Assembly: GCA_900642245.1 (NCBI GenBank)
Contig: CAAAJI010000003.1
Span: forward strand, 305,105-369,104
Direction: 5' to 3'
DNA length: 64,000 nt
Origin: Fragilaria radians
Lineage: Eukaryota > Bacillariophyta > Fragilariophyceae > Fragilariales > Fragilariaceae
A program made the translations under genes and the position numbers. Each line of letters begins with the position of its first letter. Position 1 is the stretch's first letter. The notes under the pieces are model-generated. The model was not told the origin of the DNA. It ran no database searches and worked only from the letters and a program-made list of their open reading frames with translations. Positions 9,671-22,108 of the stretch are shown piece by piece.

Positions 9671-12410
9671 AGTGAAATATTACGGATATTTCTCCATGTT
9701 CCGATTGTAGCAAAAAGAATGTAAGGAATTTCTTATGAAAGACATTGTTTGACTCCATTTGAGAACAACACTAGCTTTGATTTTTACATAATTTGGATCA
9801 TCGCGGAATCTTATTGCACAAATTAAAATGCATATGCTGCGTTTCCACAGTGACGTGTTTAGATTTTTATCCTAGACAGACAATTAATTGCCTACCGGCA
9901 AAGTCTCTTATTCCTGTCACAAACGATAAATAGGTTTTTTCAAATCTATGGGAGAGATATCCTCGTCAACGTCAGCTGCATTGAAAATGTAGCTGCATCA
10001 AGGGGGAAGGACTAAGGAGACTCTGACATCCAAGGAATTGTTGAGGTCAATTCTTGCAAGTACTAAATCAAACTTCATGGAGAAAACTATAAGCACTCAA
10101 ACATTTTTAAAGTTGTTCTGGGCATAGAGAGCTAAGCGAAGTGATTCATGTTTAAGAGATCATGAAAAGGAAAGTATTTAAAAAATATTTAAGTTGTTCT
10201 GGTCACAGATAGCTAAAGAAGCAATTTATGTTGAAAGAGATTTTCTGCTATTATCTTTTGTCGTTCATCTCCTCAATAGCCATTAGACTTTCACCATCCC
10301 AAAACGTTGACTTGGGGCAAGCACTCATTTCTACTGTAGCAGGGCTATGTAACTTATAATGGGCAACATATCCCTGACCCCCATTTGGAAGGACTCATTA
10401 GCCATGGCAAGTCGGCTTTATTGCTGATGATGATATAATGTAGCATTCCTTTCTCAACCACATTCTTACCAATAAGGCCTGTATTTGTGCTAGAACATCA
10501 TTGATTTTTACCATTGATTAGGATTCAAAATTTGGTGCTGTAAATTTTTCTCCAATAAGGTTACATTTTATTATTTTTCTGATTGAATCAATTTACAAAC
10601 CATTGAGATAAATCTATTTGTTCAGCTACTAGTCAATAAGAGAGATGGATATGGGCGAATTCATGCAATCATCCTTTGGCTTGTCGGTGCTCTAAAAATA
10701 TATATACTCCAATCTTCTCCAAAGGTGACACGGATTCTTGCTACGCTGAATAACTTGGATTTTCATACGGCCAGGCAACTCAGCTTACAAGTCCTTATGA
10801 TTCTTTTCTACATGGATGCCTTGGAAACGCTTATGTGGTTGATATTCCTCTTTGAGATTGAGAACCTGAAGGCGAAAGAGTAACCTGCTTACAAGACCAA
10901 GATATTTAGCATTCTGTTGAAGGTTTAAGGTTTATCATAATATGATTTTGATTTGAAAAAGAGGTTGAATGAAAAATTTGCAGAGTTTCCTTACAATTAC
11001 CAGCTGGAATTTTTGTTAGAGTCATATGTCTCTAAGAGGCTTATTTATATCAAAGCATTTTTCAAAGCAGGAATATTGAACACTACTGTACTTCAACAAT
11101 AAACTAGCACTTGGAAAATGAAACTATTCTATTGAAAGACGCACTCTATCTTCTGATGAGTCTCTGATTTTTTTAGTTTTGCTCGAAATGAACGAGAAGC
11201 TGTGGTGGGGGCACTTTCTCACTCTCAACGAAAATTTCAGAAAAAGGATATGAGCCTTACAAGGTAAGATGAAGTCATCAAGACATGTGAGGACCTCAAT
11301 TACATTGAACAAAATCCGTCATTCCAAATGCTCAATATGCGCATGCACATGTCTATGGTAGAACATATGAGGAATTCAAATTGTAGCCATTAAGTGCATA
11401 ATTGATCAGCAAAAGGCAAAAATCAGTTAAATGTGTTAACTCGCAAAAAGGCACTAAATTTGCGGTTATCCGCTCACCAAATACCAGGATCTGACCCTTG
11501 GGTTTTACTATAAACACTCCCTTCTCTGTGCACACTCACCTCAGCGATATATCGCCACAGGCTTGTTTGAAATTGTCAGATCCTTATTTGGATTGACCAC
11601 CTCCATTCAATTTGTATCTCATCTTCCTCAAAATATTGTCGTCGAGAGCTAGTAGAATAGTGAGTTAAATCAAATATGTGGCACTTAGGGCAAACGTGAT
11701 GCCATCTCAAACCTCAAACGACGAGCACATGTAAGCACTGAGATATAAAGCAATATGGAGAACAATTAGAACCACCCAGAAGGCTCAAAAAGATCAACAT
11801 TTCCAGTGATAAATTTGTTGAATATCGAAAAAGTCGTGAATTTCGAATGCAATAATATTTTTTAAGATATGGAAATACATCGCAGATCACTATATTAATT
11901 TAAATCCAAGGATTACTATCATCTGGATGAGCCAGTGGTATTACTTTACGTGTCATCTAACACATTGTTCAAAAATATTGCTTTTCTTAGGGGTTTAAAA
12001 ATGCATAGACCATAAAATGAAAAATGTGCCCAGGAGTTGGAGACATCTGTTAGCGTTAACAAAAGGAACTATATGTGTCAATTTGATTCTCTGTTATCAA
12101 GCAAATCTTGTGAAAAAAGAAAGCTGCAAGATAATTGAAACCTTCCGTATACCTTCCAAAGATCAATGTAACAATCATTCAAAGATACTAGGGTTACTTT
12201 CCTCATATTGCATAGCAAAAGACTTGAATACCAGATATAATTATTGCAATTAGTTAATCGAAATTTCTCATTTTGCTCATCATGGAGAACCATTGAATGA
12301 CCCCTACCATGATAAGTTACAGTACGTTGTAAGGTGATCAAAACTACAAATCTTATCTTTCTTGCGTATACATAGGATTTGAGCTGAACATTCAATTGGA
12401 TAAAACTCAT
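9671..12410. other. Gene-poor 2.7-kb spacer
   Basis: No supported gene. It contains one imperfect tandem duplication (listed separately). Short open frames between 11124 and 12410 have no recognisable protein character. Confidence 0.5.
10103..10241. repeat. Imperfect tandem duplication, about 58-bp unit, period 81
   Basis: Bases 10103-10160 and 10184-10241 share the core AAGTTGTTCTGG, then CA-AGA-AGCTAA and AAGAGAT in the same order with scattered substitutions. No coding meaning is apparent. Confidence 0.6.
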
Positions 12411-13922
12411 TTATATTGAAGATGAATTGAAGAGTTGCTTGTATCTAAGTTCAAACGTTTCAATGATTCCACGAATGACACCTCGACCGGTTTGTAGATA
12501 GTTTCTGTGTATTGTTCGGAGTTTTTTTCGCTTGAGACAACGTGCTTCGTTGGATATCTGAGAGAGAATCTGTACAGTGTAGTTTGTGTCAAGTTCCCTT
12601 ATAATTACTGCAGCATCAGTCCAGTTAACAAGTTCCTTCCCAAAAGGTAGTAATAGGTCATCAGCATATACAACAGGTATAGATCCAGACGCTATCACCT
12701 CACTGAAACGATACGAAAAGAGGTTGTCGCCTCGACCTGCAGCTGAGAATGAAGATAACTTCCCGAGAACCTCGAATCTCTCAATGTTATCATCCATTGG
12801 TAGCAAAGATGATTTTTCGCCAGATTTAAGAATTACAATACCTGCACTTTCATTTCGCAAATCATATAAGTCTCTACGCGTTTGCGATCGATGAACATGT
12901 CCGGAAAAAGATATCAAGATAGGACGAGAAGATTCATTACAAATGTTAATGTTGTTTTCCTCTGTGTCCGATAAGAAAATTTTCCTAACAGCTCTGCGAT
13001 TCAGAAAAAATCTTGGTAAGAGTATCGTATATGGTTTCTGCTAAACATTCAATACTCACGGTGGAGGTAAGCCCTGATCCCAAGGTCCTGCTGCACTTTC
13101 TGTGGTAGAAATGGACACATAGGCCAATTGATTTGACGCAAATCTATCCCTTCTGATGCGGTTGAAGAATTTTTGAGGACCTGAACCCCGACAATCAAAA
13201 ACCACAATCTTCGAAGAAATTGAGGTCAGAAGCTTGGAGCTGACTAACTCAAGAAGTGTAGTTCTCCCTAATCCATCAATGCCTCTACCTTCCGATTGGT
13301 CTCTATTCGGACCGCTGCCGTAGCCATAGTAAGGATAGTTTTTTTCATAACAGGTCTCGTAATCTACAAAGATATAATATCGAGTAGTGTTGGAGATAGA
13401 CATCCTCCCAGATTCGATATCATCCCATGCAGTTGGATGGAATAGAGGATGGTTTACGATTCCTTCGTAAAGTTCCGTGGATCGAATTCCTCTATAGAGC
13501 GATAATCCAAAAGTTGCATTTTCATGATTCCATCCAAGGCTTGTCAATAAAATCATAGCAGGAGGCTCAACAGCAGCTGGATCAAGCCAAAGTCTATGTA
13601 TTGAAGTATCCCATGTGACAGTTTTGTCTCGAAGAGGTGAAGCAGTTTCATTCGTCTCGTTAGACTTGAAGGCTTCAAGAATTTGAGCCTGCATCGAGTA
13701 ATCACCAGGCTTCATCATTTTAAGAATATCCAAGAGATAAGATCCATGCTTAATGAATGATATTGGGACGGTGAATGCCAACAAAACGACAAACACATAG
13801 GCTGCATTTGACTTCCCCATCGAAGCCTCCTTGATGAGACAGTAGACTACTTTTCCTTTTTTGCAACAAATTTTGAACAAGCCATATACCGCAACGCCTA
13901 CACACTGGAACTGGCTGCACAT
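12411..13922 (-). CDS. Exostosin-like glycosyltransferase (GT47), type II membrane protein
   Basis: Exons 13922-13060 and 12993-12411 (66-bp intron GTGAGT...TCGCAG) encode 481 residues. The second exon holds the exostosin C-terminal signature: RPILISFSGHVHRSQTRRDL, then RFSEVIASGSIPVVYADD, LPFG, and NWTDAAVIIRE. This is the region that binds the nucleotide sugar in GT47 enzymes such as EXT1 and plant xyloglucan/xylan transferases. A single hydrophobic segment follows a second in-frame Met (residue 35, MGKSNAAYVFVVLLAF), so the protein is probably Golgi-anchored with the catalytic part in the lumen. Several Asn-X-Ser/Thr sites fit this. The first ATG adds a Cys-rich 34-residue cytosolic tail; the start could equally be Met35. 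The sugar substrate cannot be read from sequence. Confidence 0.85.
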
Positions 13923-14393
13923 AATCCAAACTCAGCAATCATTTCATTTGAACAATTATTTATTTAATATAAATCAAAATGCAAAATAATTAGAAGATGC
14001 GAAGGCAAAGGTAGATTTGTAGCGAAAGCATTGTTCGTCAGAAAGAGAGCAAGATGTGCAGTAGTTTCTACCAAATTATTCCTAAAGCGTTGAATAAGTT
14101 CCAATCGATTTTCCATCTCTGATGTGTTTATCTGTTGCAATCCTTCATTGTGCTCTATACTGCTTGATTCTAAACTATCCCTGTCTCAATGGTGAGTTTT
14201 GATCGAGTTTAGCTCGTTATTTCATTGCTGTACCACCATTTAATGATTTAATCCGATAATTCACCATGCGGCTAGACAAATTAGAAAGTTCAAACTCGAG
14301 AAAAAGAAGTTGATTGGAGGAAAAGTTATTTTTAGTTTTGATATTAATGCGTCTATCTCATAACCTTAAGATCTAGATCCGTTGGCATTTAGA
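13923..14393. other. Divergent intergenic region
   Basis: A 470-bp AT-rich spacer between the GT47 gene (-) and the bisphosphatase gene (+). It presumably carries both promoters; I see no distinct motif. Confidence 0.4.
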
Positions 14394-15464
14394 ATGACGT
14401 TCGACATAATTTATTGTCAACAGCAAACAACCCATACCATGGCCGACGAGAACGAAAAAGACATTAGCACCATTGCAATTACGACTCGTGAATTATCCCT
14501 TGATTCTATACTTATAGCACAAGGGCTAGAACACCAGAAATCTCTCCGAAAGGCATTGTTGGCAATTGCAGAAGCAACTTGTGAGATATCACATCATTTG
14601 AGCAACTATGTGGAACATTCTTATGCAGGATCTCAGAATGCTTCTGGAGATCATCAATTAGAACTTGATATAGCATGTGATAAGGAGGTTTTCTCGGCAG
14701 CGCGAAGGTCGGGTGTAATTGCTACAGTTGCGTCCGAAGAAACTCCAGAGGAAACTTGTATCCTTGATGAAGGAGTTACAACACCATCTGAAAATGAGAC
14801 TGGCGAGGATGAAAATTCAGACTTCTTTTCTCTTGCATGTGATCCATTGGATGGATCTAGTATCATAGATGCAAATTTCTCCGTGGGAAGTATCTATGGC
14901 TTGTGGCCCGGAATGACACTTGTAGGGCGCACTGGTCGAGAACAAGTTGCAGCAGCCGTTGCAGTCTATGGACCTAGAACGTTGTTATGTATCGCGGTTG
15001 CGTCACATTTTGTAATCGAAATTACACTTGTAGATGACCGTACAGCGTGGCATATCAGCCAAGAACAAATGACACTTCTACCAATAGGAAAAATTTTCGC
15101 TCCCGGAAATTTGCGTGCAACAACTGATCATCCCAAGTATAAAGCTCTCGTGGAGTATTGGATGGAACAACGTTATCAACTTCGCTACACTGGAGGGATG
15201 GTGCCAGATGTATATCATATGCTCGTTAAAGGGAAGGGGATTTTTACAAATGTAAGCTCACCAACAGCTAAAGCGAAATTACGATTACTGTACGAAGTTG
15301 CACCGCTTGGTTTGATTATAGAATGCTGTGGAGGATGCGCAATCGATGCAGATAGTGACACTTCAGTGCTAGATATTGTCATTGACCATTGTGATCATCG
15401 TCTGGGTGTTTGCTTTGGTGGGAAGGAAGAGGTGGAAATCTATAAAAAATTCATGTTCAATTAA
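14394..15464 (+). CDS. Sedoheptulose-1,7-bisphosphatase-type enzyme, no plastid presequence
   Basis: Single exon, 356 residues from the first ATG, or 341 from the ATG at 14439, which has a better context (CCATGG). The sequence follows chloroplast SBPase closely: DPLDGSSIIDANFSVGSIYG (metal site), TGREQVAAAVAVYGPRT, PGNLRATTDHPKY, RYTGGMVPDVYH (sugar phosphate binding) and GIFTNVSSPTAKAKLRLLYE. This pattern marks SBPase rather than fructose-1,6-bisphosphatase. The plant redox Cys loop is absent, and there is no signal peptide or transit peptide at either start, so a cytosolic location is inferred. A cytosolic enzyme would act in sugar phosphate rearrangement rather than in the Calvin cycle. 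An acidic insertion (GEDENSD) precedes the metal site. Confidence 0.92.
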   Translation: MTFDIIYCQQQTTHTMADENEKDISTIAITTRELSLDSILIAQGLEHQKSLRKALLAIAEATCEISHHLSNYVEHSYAGSQNASGDHQLELDIACDKEVFSAARRSGVIATVASEETPEETCILDEGVTTPSENETGEDENSDFFSLACDPLDGSSIIDANFSVGSIYGLWPGMTLVGRTGREQVAAAVAVYGPRTLLCIAVASHFVIEITLVDDRTAWHISQEQMTLLPIGKIFAPGNLRATTDHPKYKALVEYWMEQRYQLRYTGGMVPDVYHMLVKGKGIFTNVSSPTAKAKLRLLYEVAPLGLIIECCGGCAIDADSDTSVLDIVIDHCDHRLGVCFGGKEEVEIYKKFMFN

Positions 15465-17836
15465 TTGCAATCCTGTGGAAGGCAAAAGATGCATGACTAA
15501 CTTTCCAACTATGCCCACTTTATTTCTTTTTTGATTGAAATTATTGTTAGATACATCCTTCAAAATTACTCCAGTATTGATGATGATATGTCAGATAAAT
15601 CTAGAATTGTATGTTGTGCGATTACATGCATCACTAATATATACATAAATAAACTGTACTGGCAGAGTGAGATTAAGTGAAGCAGTTGTCATAAAGAATC
15701 ATATGATCGGCTTTTTATCTAGTCCATTGGTAGTATGGTGTGATCTATCACTAATAGCCACATTACAAACTGCTTGTTTTGTAACTTAGCAACGAAAGGG
15801 TAAATCACATCTTAAATGCCGACTTAATCACACCTAACCTATCCCGAGTTTGCATGTCTAACAATCAAAAGGGTAAATATCATAGCATGAAAAATATTTC
15901 ATGAATCATAATTTAACTGACAAGAAGCGCTTAAGAAGAATGATTCCTAAAGTAATTATTGAGATAAGAAATTGTTTTCAGCGAAAACAAGTAGATGCAA
16001 TCGATGTAAAAGTTGAATCTGCACTATCTGACAAAGGGAGTTTCGAATAAATTGGAAATGAAAACATAACTATATTCCGAATTAGATATTACTATATCAA
16101 GAAAGTAGCTGAATGAAGCAATAATGATATGTATCATCAAGTAGCAGACAAAAACCCTTATCTTGGTGAATTAAACCGCATCAGGAACAGGAACAGGAAC
16201 AGGAACACTTTCATTGAAAATGTAAAGGAGAAAGGAATGAGAAACCAACTGAATATCAAGAGATTCCCTCATTTATAATGCTAATTCGAGTCCATACGTT
16301 AAAACAGGGTTGTTCAAAATGAAAATGAACCTGTAGCTGGAAGAAAGCATAATGCCATATTTTACGTAATCAGATTGTGAGATGTGAGGAGGATGCCCTA
16401 CGGCAGAACGACGATGCGATAATTAATACAAGATTAAGAATTGTTCAATAACAAGTGATGAAGAAAGATACTAGATCATTATCATGCTTCTAGGCATATC
16501 TTCTAATTATACCCTTATCATACAGCATTAGGATGACTTGTGACTAGATGCAATAGGTATGTAGAATAACTTGATATTTTGGATGTTATTAAACGTCAAA
16601 CTCAACTTTATTTCACGCTAATGCTTAATCGCAATTGCATCCACTCAAGATTTGTGTCAACTTTTATCGATGCATCTTATTTCAATAGGCTTTAATTGTG
16701 CATTCCATTCAGACAATTCTTCCATCATAGGAATGCATAACTGCTTACAAGGTAATGAAAATCCGTCACTGCCGATGGGATATCATATACGACCAACACA
16801 GATTTCTAAGTCCAAGTCCATCCTATCATTTACCATTTCATTAAGAATGATGACGAGATAATGACATTAGCATAATACGATGTTTTCAACAAGCTATGTT
16901 GTTGCCCTTTGAGGGGCGTGAAAGTCTTTGTTTACCAAAGAGTACAAGATAATTGAAGTGGTAGAATTCATAAGCTGAATTTTGTTGGCTTTTAGCATGC
17001 TATGGGTATATTGTTTAACATTAGCACAAGCCCTATTTTTGTAATGATAAAAAACATTTCATGATTCAATTTGGCATTTCTGTACGGAAATATATTCATA
17101 AATACCGTTTATCTTTCCTTGTGCACATCACTCCCTGTATAGTGATTTTCTTGTGATCAAGCAAGCAGATGCTGAATTGAGATATTTGTTCATGCAGGTC
17201 TCTGAATAGGCAGCCCACAATTTTATTCTTGAATGGAAATTTTAAAAATTTGGTTTTCTACAAATAGGCCTAAAGACTTGCATATAATGATTTGATGAAA
17301 ATAGGATGTTGCTTTATTCTGAGCCTTATACTTTTATCATTTTACAATATCATAGAGTAAAAGGCATTATAGATAGAATCTTTGCTTTTGAAGTATTCAG
17401 GCGTAACTGTAAACTCCTCAAGAAACAATAACCAGCGAGAAACCTTTTAGCCCAGCTCACAAATATTTCGTTAACATTATGAAGAATATTCCAGCAATAA
17501 ATTTTATTCCTTGTAGCTCTTTACTTTATAACATGTATTTCATTTGCAATGCAATAATATCAAAAATGAGAACTGGACCCTGTTCTTTGCCTATGAAAAG
17601 TATCCAGGTAGCTAGTTATTATTGATACTAAATTTCGAAATGGCGCACTTTCCGAACGAAAAAGAATTGTGGTTTTACTAGCTGAAACATACGCTCGAGT
17701 ACGTGTTCGCCTTCGAATGTTTTCGAAGACTAAAACTCTTCATTATTCTTGAAGTAATCGAACAAGTTCGTGTTATGGTGGGAAGAAGGATTTTGCCTGT
17801 TGATGTTATCGAAATTATATCTTGGTGCACTTTCCA
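15465..17836. other. Gene-poor 2.4-kb spacer
   Basis: No supported gene. Contains a short (CAGGAA)4 microsatellite at 16182-16205. An ATG at 17775 opens a short out-of-frame upstream ORF that ends at 17842, overlapping the start of the SET-domain gene. Confidence 0.5.
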
Positions 17837-19652
17837 ATGTTAACTCTTACCGAAAAGTTAGAGAGAATGAAATTATGGCTGGAATATGAAGGCGGCTATT
17901 GCAACAATATAGTACGTATTCTTGACACATATTAATTCGAACATCTCTCTTTTAATATATACTCTATTTACTGCCGACTTCATTGCTGTCTCTTACGGCT
18001 GGAATTTTGTCCCTATTTCACATTGGTAGCTCGAGTGTCGCTCTGAAATAAAAGCAGAATGCCAATTTTTTTCCAAAAGGAGGAAGATTGACCTAGAACG
18101 TGGTTTGCATGCCAAGAATGACATCCCCCCTAAAGAAACCTTGATGGTGATATCTAGGCACTGCATAATTACAGAAGAAATGGGGAAAAATCTTCCGATT
18201 GGGCGTAAAATTGTATCTAGTGGAATGAAACTGAATTCTTCTAAGCATGTCTTCCTCGTGCTCTTTTTGCTGTGGGATCGAAAGAATCATGGTGTAAAAT
18301 CCTTTTTTTATCCTTATTATGATCTTCTTCCCCAAAGCTTTTGTAATATTCCTTTGTATTGGACTCCCGAAGAAATGAAATTTTTAGAAGGTAGTTTTTT
18401 GATAGCCGAAATCAATCGACGAATCAAGGGCATAGCAGAGGACTATAGTGCTATTTGTGAGATAGCTCCTGAAATGGAAAAGTTATGCTCCTTACAAGAA
18501 TTCCAATGGGCTTATACTGTAGTTATTACTCGGAATTTCGGAGTTGAATTAAATAATGGCGTTTGGACGTCGGCCTTGGTACCTCAAGCAGACATGTTAA
18601 ATCATCGACGACCTCCACAGGCAGAATGGAAATATGACCTGGAGCGCGATGCATTCACAGTTACAACGTACGTCAATATTTTTTCATAGTTATATATATT
18701 CTTTTCTTGTACATCATCTGACAGGTAAAATCCTCTTCATTATCTCAAAAGGCTTGAAAATATTCCAGCCGGTTCACAGATATATCAATCGTATGGTAAG
18801 AAATCAAATCATCGTTATCTCCTCTCTTATGGATTTTCGGTGGAAGATAACATCGAGGAGGATGGAACCTGTCCGAATCAAGTATCTATTGAGATCGATT
18901 TATCATGGGCCGATCCAGAGTTTCCAGACAAGGCAGCATTCTGGATTGCTGATGGATATTTTGATTCTGATGACGAGAGTTCTATGTCCTATGTATTACC
19001 TCCACACGAATCTCTACAAGCAGACCATTTTCAGGCAGATAGTGTGGGAGTTGGGGACATGGGTGCATCAACGTTAGATGTTTTCAGATCTTCACAGAAC
19101 GATGAAAAATACAGAGTTTCTATGGATTTTTGCAAATCTGTCAACGTCAGGATCGCAGATGATGAAAACACGAAGTTATTGTTCAGCTTTCTGCGTACTA
19201 TAGTTTGCAACCTTGATGAAGTTGCTTTCTTGAATAGAATGAGTATGACATGTGACGATATATTGAAGCCTATCAGCTTACGAAATGAATTGACGGCGAT
19301 GAAATTGTTGAAGGAAATCATAGTGGATCACTTGGCGAGGTATCCTACAACGATTCAAGATGACATCGAAAACCTTATGGACAAACAAGCCTACCCTCCC
19401 AACAGTAATCGCCGAAACGCGAAAATTCAAGTCAAAGGTGAAAAAGAAGTTTTATGCCATTTCCTGTTGTGGGCTCAGAGCTCAATTTTAGTTCTAGAAG
19501 CTATTCAATGCGATAGAAAGAACGCGTGCCTTAACGAGTATAACTTATCATGTCATGAGAACTTCTCAGCTGCCATGGAAGAACTGTACGAAGCAGAAGT
19601 GCACTGGACAATACTTAACCATTGCAAAAATGTACTTAATGATTTACTTTGA
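17837..19652 (+). CDS. SET-domain protein lysine methyltransferase (Rubisco LSMT/SETD3-like)
   Basis: Three exons, 17837-17911, 18030-18667 and 18752-19652, add up to 537 residues. The first exon is only 25 codons (MLTLTEKLERMKLWLEYEGG), followed by an intron with GTACGT...GGTAG. In the third exon the splice at TCTCAAAAG|G is preferred because the nearer TGACAG site leads straight into a stop. The joined protein has the SET layout of the LSMT/SETD3 class: ERGLHAKNDIPPKE, a long iSET insert with SFCNIPLYWTPEEM, ADMLNHR (SAM/catalytic Asn-His, about residues 211-217), SQIYQSYGKKSNHRYLLSYG with the catalytic Tyr, then a helical substrate-binding domain. Family members methylate Rubisco, aldolase or actin; the substrate here is unknown. 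Its stop codon is 35 bp from the stop of the convergent methyltransferase. Confidence 0.88.
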
Positions 19653-19687
19653 ATCAAAACTTTATGTAAAATCTTGTTTTGTCAACA

Positions 19688-20395
19688 TCACCTTGTCGGC
19701 TTTTGAAAGATAAAACATCCGGCTCTCAAATCATCGGTTCCGTCTCTAATCCAATTGTAATTTGCAAACAGCCTTCGTCTCAGATCATCAGGTATCACCC
19801 CTGACACTGATATCACTAAGCCTCCAGGTTTTAATACCCTACTAAACTCTTGTACCGATAATTCAGCATTGTTATCCCCTGATAGGTAAATTGCGTCGAG
19901 TGCACCCTTTTCAAGAATAACATCGAAACCATTTGTCCATTCAGAACGTAAGCACCGTGCATCCATGTGATGAAGCTCCACATTTGAGTCCGGGTATTCG
20001 TAGGATAAAAGATCACGCTGCCGTTCAATGGCATACTCGGAGTAATCAAATGCCACCAAATCTTTGAATCCTTCGCTGTACAAATCCAATAGAATAGGAT
20101 CATTCCCAATTCCAGGTAGCAAGATTGACGATGACTTTGTAACAAATTTATTTATATGCGGTTTCAAGACATCAAGTCCAAAGTACCAACTGTATTCCTC
20201 CATAGGAAAGTCTCCCATGCCTCGATATACGTCATCCCAATATGTCCTTGTTCCAAACGCGGATCTTGCTGTTACTTCATCATCAAAAACTGTAACTAAA
20301 GCACTGTTGGGAACTGAAAGCTGCCTATTATTAGGTGGAATGGGAGAATAGCTTGTAGTTGCTATCAATAGCGACGAAATCAAAACTATCTTCAT
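19688..20395 (-). CDS. Class I SAM-dependent methyltransferase (METTL13/EEF1AKMT4-like), signal-peptide N-terminus
   Basis: Single exon, 235 residues. Rossmann methyltransferase landmarks: YWDDVY and YSWYFG near the start, motif I ILLPGIGNDPILLDLYSEG (a variant of GxGxS), DYSEYAIERQR for motif II, HMDAR, then FDVILEKGALDAIYL and VLKPGGLVISVS. The WxxxY, YxWY and EKGxLDA features are those of the METTL13 N-terminal/EEF1AKMT4 group, which methylates Lys or the N-terminus of eEF1A. The N-terminus (MKIVLISSLLIATTSYSP) is a likely signal peptide, unusual for that group and hinting at ER or plastid location. Target unknown. It lies tail to tail with the SET-domain gene. Confidence 0.85.
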   Translation of the reverse strand: MKIVLISSLLIATTSYSPIPPNNRQLSVPNSALVTVFDDEVTARSAFGTRTYWDDVYRGMGDFPMEEYSWYFGLDVLKPHINKFVTKSSSILLPGIGNDPILLDLYSEGFKDLVAFDYSEYAIERQRDLLSYEYPDSNVELHHMDARCLRSEWTNGFDVILEKGALDAIYLSGDNNAELSVQEFSRVLKPGGLVISVSGVIPDDLRRRLFANYNWIRDGTDDLRAGCFIFQKPTR

Positions 20396-22108
20396 TTCTT
20401 ATCAACCTTCGCAATGCAATGTTCTATGAAAAAATGAGAGTGATGTGGCCTACTGACGACTATGAAGTAAAGTTCTCATCTTTGTCGGTATTTCAATCCT
20501 TAACATGTTTACCTCAAGATGCCAGTAATGTGATTGTGAATTTGCACTAGTAAACCATGAGAAATCGGAGCACTGAAACGGAGCTGAGGTATTTTCGTGA
20601 AGTAGAGCCCCTAAATGGTCCCTTGAATCTTAGCGTTGTGTCCCCATTGGGCCATCATCGCTTGGACTTACTATATCAATTTTTTGACAACATTGAAAAT
20701 GAACATCAGAGACACAATAAATAATGCCCTTGTTGTGGGCTTTGCTTTGCTGGGATTGTAGAAGCAAAAAGAACTATCAATCACTGCTGTACACTAAAGA
20801 AAGTAAATGGGATTGTATTACAAAGAAATAACACACATTTCAAAGTGGCCTGAAGTGCTCAAGACCATGCCTTTCCAACTGCTTGCGGGAGAAGAGTCAA
20901 TGGTCTGGTTTACATTGCTTGTGTTTGCCTTGATCATCAGTGTAAATGAAAGGTTTGCAGCAAGGTTTCGGTACCTTCGGGCATAGTTGTGGAAAAATTC
21001 AAGGAATCAATACATGAGATCAAAGCAATCTTTTTAGACCACATTAGGAAGCAAACTTTCCGTGAAGATGGAGTAAAGTTGAGCTACATGACTGCAGGAA
21101 AGGAAAACGAAAGGCCCTGGAACTTGTCAATGACAACATTATGAATTGATGGGAAACATGCAGCCCTTTCTCAACATTCTGAATGAATAATGTCACACTG
21201 CATTTGAAGTTGATGATGAAAATCAGTTTTTGAAGTGCTTTATTTGTCTGTCAACATTAAAGAATGCATTTGAAAGCTGACTATCTCTTATAGCATTTGA
21301 TGCATGCACAATAAAGCATTCATGCAAAAGAATTATTCTGGCAAGCTGCGTTATTGATAGCGCTGGCCAAATTGCACCTTTTAGGTGTAAGCTATAGGAT
21401 CAATGGAAGATACAAATAATTAGAATTGCTTTATGCAGTATTTGAGGTGATTCAACAAAGCAACTCAAGGATTACTATTCCACAGAGATAGAGAAAAAGG
21501 ATTGCATACAGCGAGAAAACCATGTTTATCACTAGCAAGCCATATCTATTATGTCAAACCCTTAAAAAGCTAAAGACTACATTAAAAATTCAACCTGCAT
21601 TTATGCAACAATCGTAGTTTGCAGCAAGGACAACAACACTTAGTGATTTTGATGCTATTATGATTCAATTACAGGGAGTTGGTTATGCAGTATGCAAATA
21701 CTTGGATCCATTGCCCCGGAGTTGCTGGACAAAAGCTTCTGCTACATTGTCAAAATATGTTATACTTTCCTTTCGCAATCATAATATGCACCTTTTCTTG
21801 AGTTCTGATTGCTATTTCTCAAGTCAATAAAGAGAGAAGCAACAAACAAAAGATATTGCCTGTGTCTGGCTCCTTGTGGATATCATTTCGTTGGAGGTTT
21901 ATCCAAATTACGAATTACTACGAGTAGAGAAGTATTTGTGGCTACACACTCGTAATAGTACTAATTTTAGTACGTACTAGCGAAAGGAAATAGAAAGAAA
22001 ATGTGATGGTCGAATCACAATTTTATTCTCAAGGTCCCCCCCCCCCCTCACTTTAGCAATCGAATCAGGCATTTGATACTTGGAAATAGTATCAAGTGTA
22101 TACACTTC
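20396..22108. other. Gene-poor 1.7-kb spacer
   Basis: No supported gene. A run of 12 C at 22036-22047 lies 61 bp before the seryl-tRNA synthetase start, probably in its 5' UTR. Stretches around 20950-21200 read weakly like decayed coding sequence but I cannot identify them. Confidence 0.45.

Noticed and set aside
16182..16205. (CAGGAA)4 as a CRISPR-like or regulatory repeat
   Set aside because: Simple microsatellite without spacers or neighbouring genes.
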